Assembly (NCBI RefSeq): GCF_001500315.1 | Contig: NZ_LLER01000004.1 | Location: 61,356-125,355, forward strand | Length of the DNA stretch: 64,000 bases | Direction: 5' to 3' | Source of the DNA: Staphylococcus auricularis | GTDB taxonomy: Bacteria > Bacillota > Bacilli > Staphylococcales > Staphylococcaceae | In this document: positions 41,842 through 52,069 of the stretch, in pieces | Layout of the letters: every line of letters begins with the position of its first letter | Numbering within the stretch: the stretch's first letter is position 1 | Translations under genes and position numbers: made by a program | Notes under the pieces: generated by a model | The model's database searches: none | Told to the model about the DNA's origin: nothing | The model's input: only the letters and a program-made list of their open reading frames with translations

Positions 41842-42008
41842 GATGCACTCCATTATTTTCATAATGACAGATTCACAGCTCTTAACCTAAGAATCCAACA
41901 ACGTACAACTGCAATTGTAAGTCATTTCGGCATCTCACCCTTTCAGTCTGCGCTACTTGCAGGTAGTATCACGCCATACTTACTAATGATTGATGCGCCT
42001 CATCAAAA
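41842..42008 (-). promoter_or_regulatory. Lysine riboswitch (L-box) upstream of lysC
   Basis: On the minus strand the leader contains GATGAGGCGCATC, AGTAAGTATGG, CTGAAAGGGTGAGATGCCGAAATG and the closing GGAGTGCATC, all characteristic of the L-box aptamer core. A terminator follows directly and then lysC with its ribosome-binding site. Lysine binding should favour termination and shut off the whole operon. Confidence 0.93.
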
Positions 42009-42030
42009 TTATTTAATTATGATATTTCAC

Positions 42031-42095
42031 ATTATACATAGGAGTACTAGCTCTGTAAACAGATTTGACACACTTTTTTCAATTAGCTGAAAATT
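42031..42095 (-). promoter_or_regulatory. Promoter of the lysine operon with CodY-like box
   Basis: TTTACA (42059-42054), a 17-nt spacer and TATAAT (42036-42031) form a near-perfect SigA promoter just upstream of the L-box. AATTTTCAGCTAATT (42095-42081) matches the CodY consensus AATTTTCWGAAAATT at 13 of 15 positions. CodY control of lysine genes is known in staphylococci, so the box is plausible. Confidence 0.75.
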
Positions 42096-42251
42096 TTAAA
42101 TAAAAAGACTGACGATATCATTTCAATTCATCTTGCTTTTAGCAGGTGAGAGGAGGGCGCATTCTCCAAAAAAATCCCTCCAAGACATCATCGTCATTGA
42201 AGGGAAAAGCATTAGTTTTAATTTATTTGTCGTCGTTTGTTGTGCCGCTTA

Positions 42252-43856
42252 TTATGAAGTTAATAAGCCAGTTTCTTCAAGGTACTCTCTATAGCTAATT
42301 TCTTTAGAAAGACTTCCAGGTTGATCAATATCAATCACACGATTAGCGATTGTGTTGATAAATTCGAAGTCATGAGAAGTGAAGATGATTGAACCATTAA
42401 ATGATTTCAAACCATCGTTGACCGCTGTAATACTTTCTAAGTCAAGGTGGTTAGTCGGTTCATCAAGTAATAGTACATTCGCACTTGAGAGCATCATTTT
42501 ACTCAACATACAACGTACTTTCTCACCACCAGAAAGCACACTTGCTTTTTTCTTCACTTCTTCGCCGCTGAACAACATACGGCCTAAGAAGCCACGTAAG
42601 AACGTTTCAGTTTGTTCATCTTGTGGGGCATATTGACGTAGCCATTCAACTAAGTTCATATCAACATCATCAAAATAAGCGGAGTTATCTTTAGGGAAGT
42701 AACTGCGTGATGTCGTTACACCCCATTTTACAGAACCTTCATCTGGCTCCATTTCACCAGCTAATATTTTTAATAATGTGGTTTTCGCAATTTCACTTTT
42801 ACCAATTAACACCGCTTTGTCGTTTGGATTCATAGTGAAAGAAATGTTATCTAATACTTTTTCACCATCTACTGTCTTAGAAACATTTTCTACAAAGAGT
42901 AAATCATTTCCGATTTCACGTTCAGGCGTGAATTTCACAAACGGATAACGTCTGGATGATGGTTGAATATCATCTAATTCAATTTTCTCTAATTGTTTTT
43001 TACGGCTTGTCGCTTGTTTTGATTTAGAAGCATTTGCAGAGAAACGTGCGATAAAGTCTTGTAACTCTTTGATTTTTTCTTCTTTTTTCTTGTTTTGTTC
43101 TTGAGCCATTTTAGTTGCTAATTGACTTGATTGATACCAGAAATCATAGTTACCAACATAAAGTTGAATTTTACCATAATCTAAATCTGCGATGTGTGTA
43201 CATACATTATTTAAGAAGTGACGGTCGTGTGAAACGACAATCACAGTATTTTCAAAGTTAATTAAAAAGTCTTCTAACCAGTTAATTGCTGGAATATCGA
43301 GACCGTTTGTCGGTTCGTCAAGAAGGAGTACATCGGGGTCACCGAATAAACTTTGTGCTAAGAGCACTTTAACTTTTTGATTGTTTTCTAATTCAGACAT
43401 ATTTTTATCATGCAAGGAAGCAGGTATGCCTAAACCTGAAAGTAAGGAACTTGCATCCGCTTCTGCATTCCAACCGTTCATCTCTGCAAATTCACCTTCG
43501 AGTTCAGCCGCTTTAATACCATCTTCATCACTGAAATCGGGTTTCATATAAATTTCGTCTTTTTCTTTCATCACTTCATATAAACGTTCGTGACCTTGAA
43601 TCACCACATCTAACACACGTTGATCTTCATATGCGAAGTGATCTTGTTTTAATATAGCTAAACGTTCATCTTTACCCATGGAGACATGGCCTGTTTGCGC
43701 ATCAATTTCACCAGATAAAATTTTTAAAAACGTAGATTTACCTGCGCCGTTTGCACCGATGAGACCATAACAATTTCCTTCAGTGAATTTAATATTCACG
43801 TCTTCGAATAATTTACGATCCCCAAATCTTAAACTTACATCACTAACTTGTAACAT
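42252..43856 (-). CDS. ABC-F family ATPase (YkpA/YbiT-like)
   Basis: 534 aa with two fused nucleotide-binding domains and an inter-domain linker rich in Lys and Glu, with no transmembrane segment. Domain 1 has Walker A GANGAGKSTFLK and Walker B VLLLDEPTNGLD but a degenerate signature (ELENNQK). Domain 2 has signature VLSGGEKVR and Walker B VLLLDEPTNHLD, but its Walker A reads GKSEIAKTTLLK with Ala for the last Gly. ABC-F proteins bind the ribosome E-site. This one lacks evidence for antibiotic resistance and is probably housekeeping. It is monocistronic with its own ACTCCT/AGGAGT start signal. Confidence 0.88.
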   Translation of the reverse strand: MLQVSDVSLRFGDRKLFEDVNIKFTEGNCYGLIGANGAGKSTFLKILSGEIDAQTGHVSMGKDERLAILKQDHFAYEDQRVLDVVIQGHERLYEVMKEKDEIYMKPDFSDEDGIKAAELEGEFAEMNGWNAEADASSLLSGLGIPASLHDKNMSELENNQKVKVLLAQSLFGDPDVLLLDEPTNGLDIPAINWLEDFLINFENTVIVVSHDRHFLNNVCTHIADLDYGKIQLYVGNYDFWYQSSQLATKMAQEQNKKKEEKIKELQDFIARFSANASKSKQATSRKKQLEKIELDDIQPSSRRYPFVKFTPEREIGNDLLFVENVSKTVDGEKVLDNISFTMNPNDKAVLIGKSEIAKTTLLKILAGEMEPDEGSVKWGVTTSRSYFPKDNSAYFDDVDMNLVEWLRQYAPQDEQTETFLRGFLGRMLFSGEEVKKKASVLSGGEKVRCMLSKMMLSSANVLLLDEPTNHLDLESITAVNDGLKSFNGSIIFTSHDFEFINTIANRVIDIDQPGSLSKEISYREYLEETGLLTS

Positions 43857-44136
43857 GCATTTACTCCTTTTATCGTAATTCTAACTTGGAAATTATATCA
43901 TATTTGTGTAGTTGTTTCGACCGTTTCTCTTCTATATAATACTGAATTTCAAAACGACTACATCCATTACAAGATTCATTACAAGATTCATTTTAGCACG
44001 AAAAATGAAATTAAGAGGTTATTGCCTTACATTTCAAAACCATGCGCACCGAGTTAAAACAGCTTCCATGCATGGATTTATCCTCTCTATTCGTGTTACA
44101 ATAAAACCCAATATTACAGATAAGTAGGAGGCACAC

Positions 44137-45036
44137 ATGGCACGAGATGATAATGATATCGTTGGGACAATTGAATTTTTAGAAGTAGTTACGATGCAAG
44201 GTTCTACCTATATATTAAAAGGTCCTAATGGTGAAACGGTGAAGTTGAATCAATCAGAAGTAAATGAGTCGGACGAGCTTGAAATAGGAGAGGAATATAG
44301 TTTCTTTATTTATCCAAACCGTTCTGGAGATTTGTTCGCAACACAAAATATGCCAGATATTACGAAAGGTAAATACGATTTTGTAAAAGTGATTAGTACA
44401 GATAGAGAAGGTGCCCATGTGGATATCGGTTTACCGAGAGAAGTGTTAATCCCTTGGGAGGATCTACCACGTATTAAATCGTTATGGCCTGAAAAAGGAG
44501 ACTACGTATTCGTCACGCTAAGAATTGGTCATGAAAAACAAATGTTTGCGCGTCTCGCATCAGAGTCGATCGTCGAACAAGCTTTCACACCCGTGCACGA
44601 TGATGAGCTACTTAATCAAGAAATCACTGCACGACCTTATCGTTTGCTACGTGCAGGTAGTTTCTTACTATCTGAAGAGGGTTACAAAATTTTTGTACAT
44701 CAATCTGAACGTAAAGCTGAGCCTAGATTAGGTGAAGCTGTTAATGTCCGTATTATCGGTCATAATGAGAAAGGGGAACTGAATGGTTCATTCTTACCAC
44801 TTGCGCATGAACGGTTAGATGATGATGGTCAAGTGATTTTTGATTTATTAGTCGAGTATGATGGCGAATTGCCTTTTTGGGATAAATCAAGTCCAGAAGC
44901 AATTAGAGAAGTATTTAATATGAGTAAAGGTTCATTTAAACGTGCGATTGGCCATTTATATAAACATAAATTAATTGATATCGAAACAGGTAAAATTCGT
45001 TTGACGAAAAAGGGATGGAGCCAAGCAGCAGATTAA
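44137..45036 (+). CDS. cvfB: Conserved virulence factor B (S1-like RNA-binding protein)
   Basis: 299 aa made of tandem OB-fold/S1-type domains (for example FVKVISTDREGAHVDIGLPREVLIPWEDLP near 90-120) and a C-terminal winged helix (MSKGSFKRAIGHLYKHKLI). CvfB of S. aureus binds RNA and promotes haemolysin and protease expression. The start follows GTAGGAGG. It stands alone and ends at a terminator. Confidence 0.94.
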   Translation: MARDDNDIVGTIEFLEVVTMQGSTYILKGPNGETVKLNQSEVNESDELEIGEEYSFFIYPNRSGDLFATQNMPDITKGKYDFVKVISTDREGAHVDIGLPREVLIPWEDLPRIKSLWPEKGDYVFVTLRIGHEKQMFARLASESIVEQAFTPVHDDELLNQEITARPYRLLRAGSFLLSEEGYKIFVHQSERKAEPRLGEAVNVRIIGHNEKGELNGSFLPLAHERLDDDGQVIFDLLVEYDGELPFWDKSSPEAIREVFNMSKGSFKRAIGHLYKHKLIDIETGKIRLTKKGWSQAAD

Positions 45037-45137
45037 AGGTATGAGTAGTCCTACAATAATGAGAGAACTCGTTCATATAAAGCCATGTTGAGTTCTATAG
45101 TAAACAGTTCACAACTTAAGATGGAATAAGAACATAA

Positions 45138-45187
45138 GCTAGGTAGTTAAATCTTTCTTAACATAAGATGACTACCTGGCTTTTTTA
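45138..45187 (+). terminator. cvfB terminator
   Basis: gctaggtagt (45138-45147) pairs with actacctggc (45171-45180), with an inner atctt/aagat, followed by T6. Confidence 0.85.
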
Positions 45188-45322
45188 CGTTTTTTTACTA
45201 TTAAAATAAACTTTAGAACAACTATGCAGGATCGATGTAAATCAATCACGTCTATTTCCATAACCACAATAGTTCATAAAATTTAGTCACGATACAACCT
45301 AATTGTAAACTTTGTAAATTTC

Positions 45323-45351
45323 TCAACAAATATATTAACAAAAATTTTACA
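45323..45351 (+). promoter_or_regulatory. PhoP box upstream of pstS
   Basis: TTAACA (45335-45340) and TTTACA (45346-45351) are spaced exactly 11 bp, as in Gram-positive PhoP boxes, with a further TCAACA at 45323-45328. It is about 105 bp upstream of pstS. The operon should therefore be induced by phosphate starvation. Confidence 0.75.
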
Positions 45352-45455
45352 CTTACTCTATTTGTCCTTAATAAATAATATGTAGTATGAAAACTGTAAG
45401 AAATACATATATAAATAAACACACACAACTATATGTTATTTAGGAGGATGTTTCA

Positions 45456-46448
45456 ATGAAAAAATGGCAATTATTTGGTACTACTGTACTTGGCGCTTCA
45501 TTATTGTTAGGCGCTTGTGGCGGAGGCAATGGTGATAGCGAAGGAAGCGGCGAAGACGTTTCTGGAGAAGTAAAAGGGGACGGTTCTTCAACAGTAGGTC
45601 CTATCATTGAAAAACTAAACGAAAAATTTAGTGAAGAATACAAAGACGTTGAGTTATCATCTGGTACTGCTGGTACAGGTGGCGGTTTTGAAAAATTCAT
45701 CTCTGGAAGCACTGACTTCTCAAATGCTTCTCGTCCAATCAAAGATGAAGAAAAAGAAAAATTAGAAGATGAAAACATTGACTATAACGAATTCAAAATC
45801 GCACAAGACGGTGTAACTATCACAGTCAATAAAGATAACGATTTTGTTGATGAATTATCAAAAGATCAACTTAAAGATATTTATTCAGGTAAAGCTAAAA
45901 CTTGGAAAGACGTTGACTCTGATTGGCCAGACGAAGACATTAAAGCCTTCTCTCCAGACCAATCACACGGTACTTTCGACTTCTTCACTGAAGAAGTTAT
46001 GGACGACGGTGACATCGAAGCAGATAAAAATGCTGACACTAACGTAATCGTTCAATCAGTACAAGACAATGAACAAGGTATCGGTTACTTCGGTTATAAC
46101 TTCTACGAACAAAACAAAGACAAATTAAAAGAAGTTAAAATCAAAGATGAAGATGGTAAAACAACTGAACCAACTGAAGAAACTATCCAAGACGGAAGCT
46201 ATGCTTTAAGCAGACCATTATTCATCTACACTAACGAAGAAAAACTTAAAGACAACAAAGCTTTCCAAGAATTCATGAAATTCGTATTAGATGACAAAGG
46301 TAAATCAGCTGAAGAAGCTGGATTCGTTGCACTTCCTGAAAAAGACTACACTGAACAAAAAGATGAATTAGATAAAATCATCGGAGATAGCGACGATAGC
46401 GAAGACGACAATAGTGAAGACGATAACAGCGAAGAAGAAAGCAAATAA
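45456..46448 (+). CDS. pstS: Phosphate-binding lipoprotein PstS
   Basis: 330 aa. A signal peptide with lipobox LLLGACGGG (Cys21) anchors it to the membrane. The phosphate-binding loops [20 protein letters not shown] and [12 protein letters not shown] are intact. The C terminus ends in an acidic Asp/Glu/Ser/Asn repeat tail ([16 protein letters not shown]). It delivers phosphate to PstCA. It has an excellent AGGAGG site. It is separated from pstC by a 190-bp gap with a large hairpin that may keep PstS more abundant than the membrane parts. Confidence 0.96.
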   Translation: MKKWQLFGTTVLGASLLLGACGGGNGDSEGSGEDVSGEVKGDGSSTVGPIIEKLNEKFSEEYKDVELSSGTAGTGGGFEKFISGSTDFSNASRPIKDEEKEKLEDENIDYNEFKIAQDGVTITVNKDNDFVDELSKDQLKDIYSGKAKTWKDVDSDWPDEDIKAFSPDQSHGTFDFFTEEVMDDGDIEADKNADTNVIVQSVQDNEQGIGYFGYNFYEQNKDKLKEVKIKDEDGKTTEPTEETIQDGSYALSRPLFIYTNEEKLKDNKAFQEFMKFVLDDKGKSAEEAGFVALPEKDYTEQKDELDKIIGDSDDSEDDNSEDDNSEEESK

Positions 46449-46470
46449 TTAATCAAATAGTTTGATCCAT

Positions 46471-46604
46471 AAGATTGGGGTTCCGGAATAGATTGATGCG
46501 CTAAAAGAATTGTCTCTCTATTTCCTTGTCTAGTGAAAACATGAATGAATGCTTGAGTTATGTACTGGCTGGCATGTTTTTACTAGACAGTCCCAATCTT
46601 TTAG
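46471..46604 (+). promoter_or_regulatory. Long intercistronic hairpin between pstS and pstC
   Basis: An outer stem aagattggg (46471-46479) / cccaatctt (46592-46600) encloses an inner 17-bp stem (46527-46543 with 46573-46589, one G-T wobble). The outer stem is followed by tta. It looks like a partial terminator or 3'-end stabiliser for the pstS mRNA. Confidence 0.75.
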
Positions 46605-46640
46605 TTATATTGGGGAGTTTAAAAGAAAGAAGGTTATTGG

Positions 46641-47570
46641 ATGGCTACACAAAGTACTTCCGTCAGAGAAAAGATAGCAAAGCACACAAACAACAACAAT
46701 AGTAAAAGCGATAAAATAGTTCCAATTGTTCTAGCAATTATCGCATTGATTTCCATTCTTACAACAATTGGTATTGTCATTACGTTATTAACTGAAACAA
46801 TCACATTCTTTACACGTGTTCCACTTACTGAATTCCTGTTCACCAAAGATTGGCAGCCGTTCTCTTCTGATCCAAAATATGGTATCTGGGCATTGATTAT
46901 CGGTACATTGAAAATCACAGTAATTGCTACCATCGTCGCAGTACCGGTTGGACTTGGCGCAGCAATTTACTTAAGTGAATACGCTTCAGAACGCGCTCGT
47001 AAAATCATTAAACCAATCCTCGAAATACTCTCTGGTATTCCTACCATTGTATTTGGTTTCTTCGCATTAACTTTTGTAACACCTTACTTACGTGCTGTAT
47101 TCCCAAGCTTAGACAGTTTCAACTCTATCAGTCCTGGACTTGTAGTTGGGATTATGATCATCCCATTAATTTCAAGTATGAGTGAAGAAGCAATGTCAGC
47201 CGTTCCGGAAAAAATTCGTGAAGGGGCACTTGGTTTAGGTGCTACAAAATTCGAAGTCGTGACAAGAGTCGTATTACCAGCAGCAACATCAGGTATTATG
47301 GCATCTATCGTATTGGCCATTTCAAGAGCGATTGGTGAAACAATGATCGTATCACTCGCAGCAGGTTCTTCACCAACTGCTTCATTAGATTTAACTGGTT
47401 CAATTCAAACAATGACTGGTTACATAGTACAAGTAGCAACAGGTGATGCTACATTCGGATCAACTGTTTACTACAGCATCTATGCAGTAGGTTTCACATT
47501 ATTCTTATTCACACTCGTTATGAACATAATCTCTCAATGGATTACGAAACGTTTCAGAGAGGAGTATTAA
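46641..47570 (+). CDS. pstC: Phosphate ABC transporter permease PstC
   Basis: 309 aa with six predicted transmembrane helices and the binding-protein-dependent permease loop EGALGLGATKFEVVTRVVLPAATSGI (EAA motif). It forms the membrane channel with PstA. The start follows AAGAAAGAAGG. It is 4 bp from pstA. Confidence 0.95.
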   Translation: MATQSTSVREKIAKHTNNNNSKSDKIVPIVLAIIALISILTTIGIVITLLTETITFFTRVPLTEFLFTKDWQPFSSDPKYGIWALIIGTLKITVIATIVAVPVGLGAAIYLSEYASERARKIIKPILEILSGIPTIVFGFFALTFVTPYLRAVFPSLDSFNSISPGLVVGIMIIPLISSMSEEAMSAVPEKIREGALGLGATKFEVVTRVVLPAATSGIMASIVLAISRAIGETMIVSLAAGSSPTASLDLTGSIQTMTGYIVQVATGDATFGSTVYYSIYAVGFTLFLFTLVMNIISQWITKRFREEY

Positions 47571-47574
47571 TCCC

Positions 47575-48492
47575 ATGGCAGAATCTACTAAAACAAATCA
47601 AAATCTCGTCGATCAGCAGAAAGTTGAGAAAAAACTTTCAGGACGATTATCTACCAATAAATTTAATAAATGGGCATTCTTCGTTTGTACGTTAATTGGA
47701 TTAGTTGTTCTAGCAGTGCTAATCATTCATACGTTGATAGAAGGTGTCGGACACTTAACGCCAGACTTTTTCACTAACTTCTCTTCTTCAACGCCTTCAA
47801 TGGCAGGTATTAAAGGTGCCTTAGTCGGAACAATTTGGTTGATGATTACGATCATCCCAATCTCAATTATCCTCGGCGTAGGTACTGCAATTTACCTTGA
47901 AGAATATGCGAAAGACAATGCATTTACGAACTTCGTAAAAGTCAGCATTTCTAACTTAGCTGGTGTGCCATCAGTAGTATTCGGGTTACTTGGTCTTACG
48001 ATCTTCGTTAGAGGTATGGGTATTCCAGCACTTGGCTTAGGTAACTCAATCATCGCTGCTGCATTAACAATGTCATTACTAATCTTACCGGTCATCATTG
48101 TCGCAGCTCAAGAAGCGATCAGAGCAGTACCAAGCTCAGTCAGAGAAGCATCTTATGCACTCGGTGGTAATAAATGGCAAACCATTCGTCGCGTTGTATT
48201 ACCTGCAGCAACACCAGGTATCTTAACAGGATTCATCCTTGCATTATCTCGTGCTTTAGGTGAAACAGCACCATTGATCTTGATTGGTATTCCAACTATC
48301 CTATTACGTTTACCATCAAGTATTTTCGACCAATTCCAAGCACTACCAATGCAAATCTACAACTGGACAAAACAACCACAAGACGAATTCCAAAACGTGG
48401 CATCTGCCGGTATTATCGTATTACTCGTAATCTTATTACTCATGAATGCCATCGCTATCTTCTTACGTAATAAATACAGTAAAAAATATTAA
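47575..48492 (+). CDS. pstA: Phosphate ABC transporter permease PstA
   Basis: 305 aa with six predicted transmembrane segments and the EAA loop EASYALGGNKWQTIRRVVLPAATPGIL. Partner of PstC. It starts 4 bp after the pstC stop, with GGAGTATTAA overlapping the end of pstC. Confidence 0.95.
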   Translation: MAESTKTNQNLVDQQKVEKKLSGRLSTNKFNKWAFFVCTLIGLVVLAVLIIHTLIEGVGHLTPDFFTNFSSSTPSMAGIKGALVGTIWLMITIIPISIILGVGTAIYLEEYAKDNAFTNFVKVSISNLAGVPSVVFGLLGLTIFVRGMGIPALGLGNSIIAAALTMSLLILPVIIVAAQEAIRAVPSSVREASYALGGNKWQTIRRVVLPAATPGILTGFILALSRALGETAPLILIGIPTILLRLPSSIFDQFQALPMQIYNWTKQPQDEFQNVASAGIIVLLVILLLMNAIAIFLRNKYSKKY

Positions 48493-48549
48493 AAGTTAAA
48501 CACATACTTTTCTCTGTGAGAGATAAATTTGATCAAAGGAGTTTTAATT

Positions 48550-49404
48550 ATGGCAAACCAAACTGAAACAAAAGAACAAGAGACAACACAAGATCAAACA
48601 GCCACTCAAAATCAAACTGAGAATAACAAAACAACAGACGATGCAAATAAAGATGTTGTATATTCAGTTAAAAATTTAGATTTATGGTACGGTGAAAACC
48701 ACGCACTTAAAAATATCAACTTAGATATTCTTGAAAATACGGTTACTGCGATTATCGGACCATCTGGTTGCGGTAAATCAACTTACATCAAAACATTAAA
48801 TCGCATGGTAGAACTTGTACCATCTGTTAAAACTGCTGGTAAAATTTTCTATCGTGACCAAAACATTTTTGACAGCAAATACTCTGTAGAAAAATTAAGA
48901 ACAAACGTAGGTATGGTTTTCCAACAACCAAACCCATTCCCTAAATCAATTTATGATAACATCACTTACGGACCTAAAATCCACGGTATTAAAGATAAAC
49001 AAACGTTAGATGATATCGTTGAAAAATCACTTCGCCAAGCAGCGATTTGGGATGAATTGAAAGATCGCTTAAACACAAATGCTTACAGCTTATCTGGTGG
49101 TCAACAACAACGTGTATGTATCGCTCGTACACTTGCCATCGAACCAGACGTGATCTTAATGGACGAACCTACATCAGCACTCGACCCAATCTCAACATTG
49201 AAAGTTGAAGAACTCGTACAAGAACTTAAAGAAAACTATTCAATCATCATTGTCACTCACAACATGCAACAAGCTGCTCGTGTTTCTGATAAAACGGCAT
49301 TCTTCCTTAATGGTTATGTAAACGAATACGACGATACAGATACAATCTTCTCTAATCCTTCAGACAAAGAAACAGAAGATTACATTTCTGGTCGATTCGG
49401 CTGA
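48550..49404 (+). CDS. pstB: Phosphate ABC transporter ATPase PstB
   Basis: 284 aa. A Gln/Thr-rich N-terminal tail precedes the ATPase: Walker [14 protein letters not shown]-loop [10 protein letters not shown], signature [16 protein letters not shown], Walker [13 protein letters not shown] and the H-loop [10 protein letters not shown]. It powers PstSCA. ATG 48550 is chosen after AAAGGAG; the frame extends upstream to 48529 without conservation. Confidence 0.96.
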   Translation: MANQTETKEQETTQDQTATQNQTENNKTTDDANKDVVYSVKNLDLWYGENHALKNINLDILENTVTAIIGPSGCGKSTYIKTLNRMVELVPSVKTAGKIFYRDQNIFDSKYSVEKLRTNVGMVFQQPNPFPKSIYDNITYGPKIHGIKDKQTLDDIVEKSLRQAAIWDELKDRLNTNAYSLSGGQQQRVCIARTLAIEPDVILMDEPTSALDPISTLKVEELVQELKENYSIIIVTHNMQQAARVSDKTAFFLNGYVNEYDDTDTIFSNPSDKETEDYISGRFG

Positions 49405-49410
49405 TTTCAA

Positions 49411-50061
49411 TTGGCAATTATTAGACATAATTATGAAGGCCAGTTAGACGAATTAATTAAAGATTTACGTCGACTTGGCCTTCGTGTTTATCGCAATATC
49501 GATTTAGGTTTACAATCATTAAGTATAGATGACCGCAACTTTGCACGACGCGCAATTGCTAAAGACAGTGAAATCAATGAATTAGAAACTGAGATCAATG
49601 AAAAAGTAATCTTATTGATCACCAAACAACAACCTGTGGCATCCGATTTAAGACTCATGATGGCAGCACTAAAAATCGCTTCTAATTTTGAACGTATTGG
49701 GGATAACGCAGCAAGTATTGCAGATATCCGTTTACGTGCTAAAATCACAGATACTTACGTGCTTAAACGTTTAACAACAATGGGTAAATTAGCATTGCTC
49801 ATGTTAACCGATTTAAAAGAAGCCGTGAAGAACAACGATTTGTTGCTCATCAAAGAAATTATCGAACGAGATAACGATATCGATGATTTATATAAAAATA
49901 TCATTAACACTTCTTATCTTATCGATAATGACCCATTTGTTGCTGGACAAGCACATTTGGCTGCACGTCATTTAGAGCGTATCGGGGATCACATTGGTGA
50001 TATCTCAGAAAATATTTATTATTACCTTACAGGTACACGGTACGAAAATTACAATAAATAA
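49411..50061 (+). CDS. phoU: Phosphate signalling protein PhoU
   Basis: 216 aa of two three-helix-bundle repeats with the metal-binding motifs ASNFERIGDNAASI and AARHLERIGDHIGDI. PhoU links transporter state to PhoR/PhoP signalling and persister formation. Start is TTG at 49411, 6 bp after pstB and without a clear Shine-Dalgarno sequence, so it probably relies on coupling to pstB. Two hairpins follow. Confidence 0.94.
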   Translation: MAIIRHNYEGQLDELIKDLRRLGLRVYRNIDLGLQSLSIDDRNFARRAIAKDSEINELETEINEKVILLITKQQPVASDLRLMMAALKIASNFERIGDNAASIADIRLRAKITDTYVLKRLTTMGKLALLMLTDLKEAVKNNDLLLIKEIIERDNDIDDLYKNIINTSYLIDNDPFVAGQAHLAARHLERIGDHIGDISENIYYYLTGTRYENYNK

Positions 50062-50143
50062 ATCATTAGCCATTTAAAATCAAATAGGCGCCTTCCTATT
50101 TTGATGATGTTTCCTAAATAAAAAAATGTGTCTCATATATAAC

Positions 50144-50179
50144 AGAGGTATCGTACAATTCAGTCCGTACGATACCTCT
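50144..50179 (+). terminator. pst operon terminator hairpin
   Basis: A perfect 13-bp stem agaggtatcgtac (50144-50156) / gtacgatacctct (50167-50179). Confidence 0.8.
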
Positions 50180-50180
50180 T

Positions 50181-50238
50181 ATTTCATGTGCGCCGTTAGA
50201 TTGAAAAATTTAATAGAGTAATAGGGCGCACATGAAAT
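50181..50238 (-). terminator. pepF terminator hairpin
   Basis: A perfect 14-bp stem: atttcatgtgcgcc (50181-50194) with ggcgcacatgaaat (50225-50238). It is adjacent to the phoU hairpin and downstream of pepF on the minus strand. Confidence 0.75.
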
Positions 50239-50257
50239 TTATTCATTTAACTTTAAA

Positions 50258-52069
50258 TTACGCATTCGCTTCAATTTCATCAGTGAGTTGTTCTAATTCA
50301 TCCACTAAACTACCAATATAGCTGATGGTAGATTTTAATGGTTGATCCGTCGTAATATCGATACCTGCGATATGAGCGAGATTAGACGGTGATTCACTGC
50401 CACCTGCTTTCAATGTGTTCAACCAATCATCTACGGCTGGTTGACCTTCATTTTCAATACGTTGTGACATCACTGTACCGATTGTAAGACCTGCTGAATA
50501 AGTATATGAATAAAGACCCATGTAATAGTGGGGTTGTCTCATCCATGTTAATTCAGCACCTTCAGTAATTTGTACTTCATTACCAAAGAATTGTTCATAT
50601 ACATCACGCATAATATGATTTAATTTAGGTGCAGTGAGTGATTCACCTTGGTCTACTTTACGGTAAACTTCACGTTGATATGTCGCTTCTAATAAGTGCG
50701 TTACCATATTGTGATAGTAAGTTCTAGAAATAATAGAACCGATTACCCAGCGTTTGAATTTAGGATCATCACTATTCTTGAATAGATAATTTGCCATCAA
50801 CATTTCATTCATTGTAGAAGGGGCTTCAACAAAGTACATTGAAGCTTCTGATTCTAAGAATGGTTGATTGGCTTGTGCTAAAGTAAAGTGACCCGCATGG
50901 CCTAATTCATGGGTAAGTACGAATGTTTCAGTCATTTTACCTGTCCATGAGATAAAGACGTAAGAATGTGTAGCATATGGACTTGCACAATAAGCTCCCG
51001 TTTCTTTACCTTTATTTTGCGCAAAATCAATCCAGCGATCTTTGTATGCTGTTTCAACCATGTTTAAGTAATCTTCACCTAATACTTTCAATGCGCCATA
51101 AATGTATTGTTTTGAGTCTTCAATAGAAATATCTGGCTCGTATGTAGGGTCTACAGAAACTTGTAAGTCTTCAAATTTCATCGTATCCAAACCATGGATG
51201 CGTTTGATGAGTTTCGCATATTTTTGCATAATAGGGGCGAGGTCGCTCATAATAACATCAATTTGACGATCGTACATTTCTCTCGTTACTTCATGGTCTT
51301 GAAGTAGATAATCAATCACAGAGTCATAGCCCCGTAAGTCTGCTTCAATTTTTTCTTGTTGCACTTGCATGTTGTAGGTCGCAGCTGTGGTATTTTGATA
51401 TTTGCGTAACGCATCGCTGAAATTCGCAAAGCTCTTACGTCTGAATTCAGGATCTGGATGATCTTCATATTCATTTTCATAAGTCGCATAATCAAGCGGG
51501 TAAGTTTCACCGTTATGTTCAAATGATTCAAAAGAGATATCTAACATTTTTGTTGTACCGTATAAATCATAAGCACTTTCTGTTGTTGGTGTAAGACTTG
51601 CGAGTACTTGTTCAACTTCAGTAGATAGGGCGTGTGGCTTACGACGTTTTAATTTTGTTAAGTAATTTTTATTCTCAGAAACACTGATTAAGTCATCTAA
51701 CTCAGAATCAGAGAGTTCTAATATTTCAGACTCAACAAAAGATAATTTGCTAGCAATTTTGCCGTAAGAAGTCGTTAATTTGGCACTTAACGTTTGCGCA
51801 TCTTCATTCGCAGTATCAACGCTCAAACGTAACTCTGCATAATTACCTAATCGATCGAGTTCGATGAGTAATTTAGCATATTCATCAAGTGCGTTTAATA
51901 TCGTCGTATTGTTGTCTAATTTTCCGCGATATTCATCATAAAATGTTTGTGCATCTTTAATAGATTGATCTAAAGCTTGATAAAATTCATCATCAGATGA
52001 AAACAGGGCAGTCAAATCCCAAGTTTCAGCTTCAGGCACATTACTTCTTAATGGTAATCCTTCAGTCAT
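50258..52069 (-). CDS. pepF: Oligoendopeptidase F
   Basis: 603 aa, M3 family. The zinc motif LTHELGHAGH (HEXXH, near residues 383-392) with the downstream Glu in LESEASMYFVEAPS is intact. It degrades oligopeptides in the cytosol. It is monocistronic. Upstream, AGGGAG precedes the ATG, and nothing else shares the transcript. Confidence 0.96.
   Translation of the reverse strand: MTEGLPLRSNVPEAETWDLTALFSSDDEFYQALDQSIKDAQTFYDEYRGKLDNNTTILNALDEYAKLLIELDRLGNYAELRLSVDTANEDAQTLSAKLTTSYGKIASKLSFVESEILELSDSELDDLISVSENKNYLTKLKRRKPHALSTEVEQVLASLTPTTESAYDLYGTTKMLDISFESFEHNGETYPLDYATYENEYEDHPDPEFRRKSFANFSDALRKYQNTTAATYNMQVQQEKIEADLRGYDSVIDYLLQDHEVTREMYDRQIDVIMSDLAPIMQKYAKLIKRIHGLDTMKFEDLQVSVDPTYEPDISIEDSKQYIYGALKVLGEDYLNMVETAYKDRWIDFAQNKGKETGAYCASPYATHSYVFISWTGKMTETFVLTHELGHAGHFTLAQANQPFLESEASMYFVEAPSTMNEMLMANYLFKNSDDPKFKRWVIGSIISRTYYHNMVTHLLEATYQREVYRKVDQGESLTAPKLNHIMRDVYEQFFGNEVQITEGAELTWMRQPHYYMGLYSYTYSAGLTIGTVMSQRIENEGQPAVDDWLNTLKAGGSESPSNLAHIAGIDITTDQPLKSTISYIGSLVDELEQLTDEIEANA

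Noticed and set aside
42150..42185. Hairpin GGAGGG/CCCTCC after the ABC-F gene
   Set aside because: 18-nt loop and no T-run after the stem, so it was not called as a terminator.
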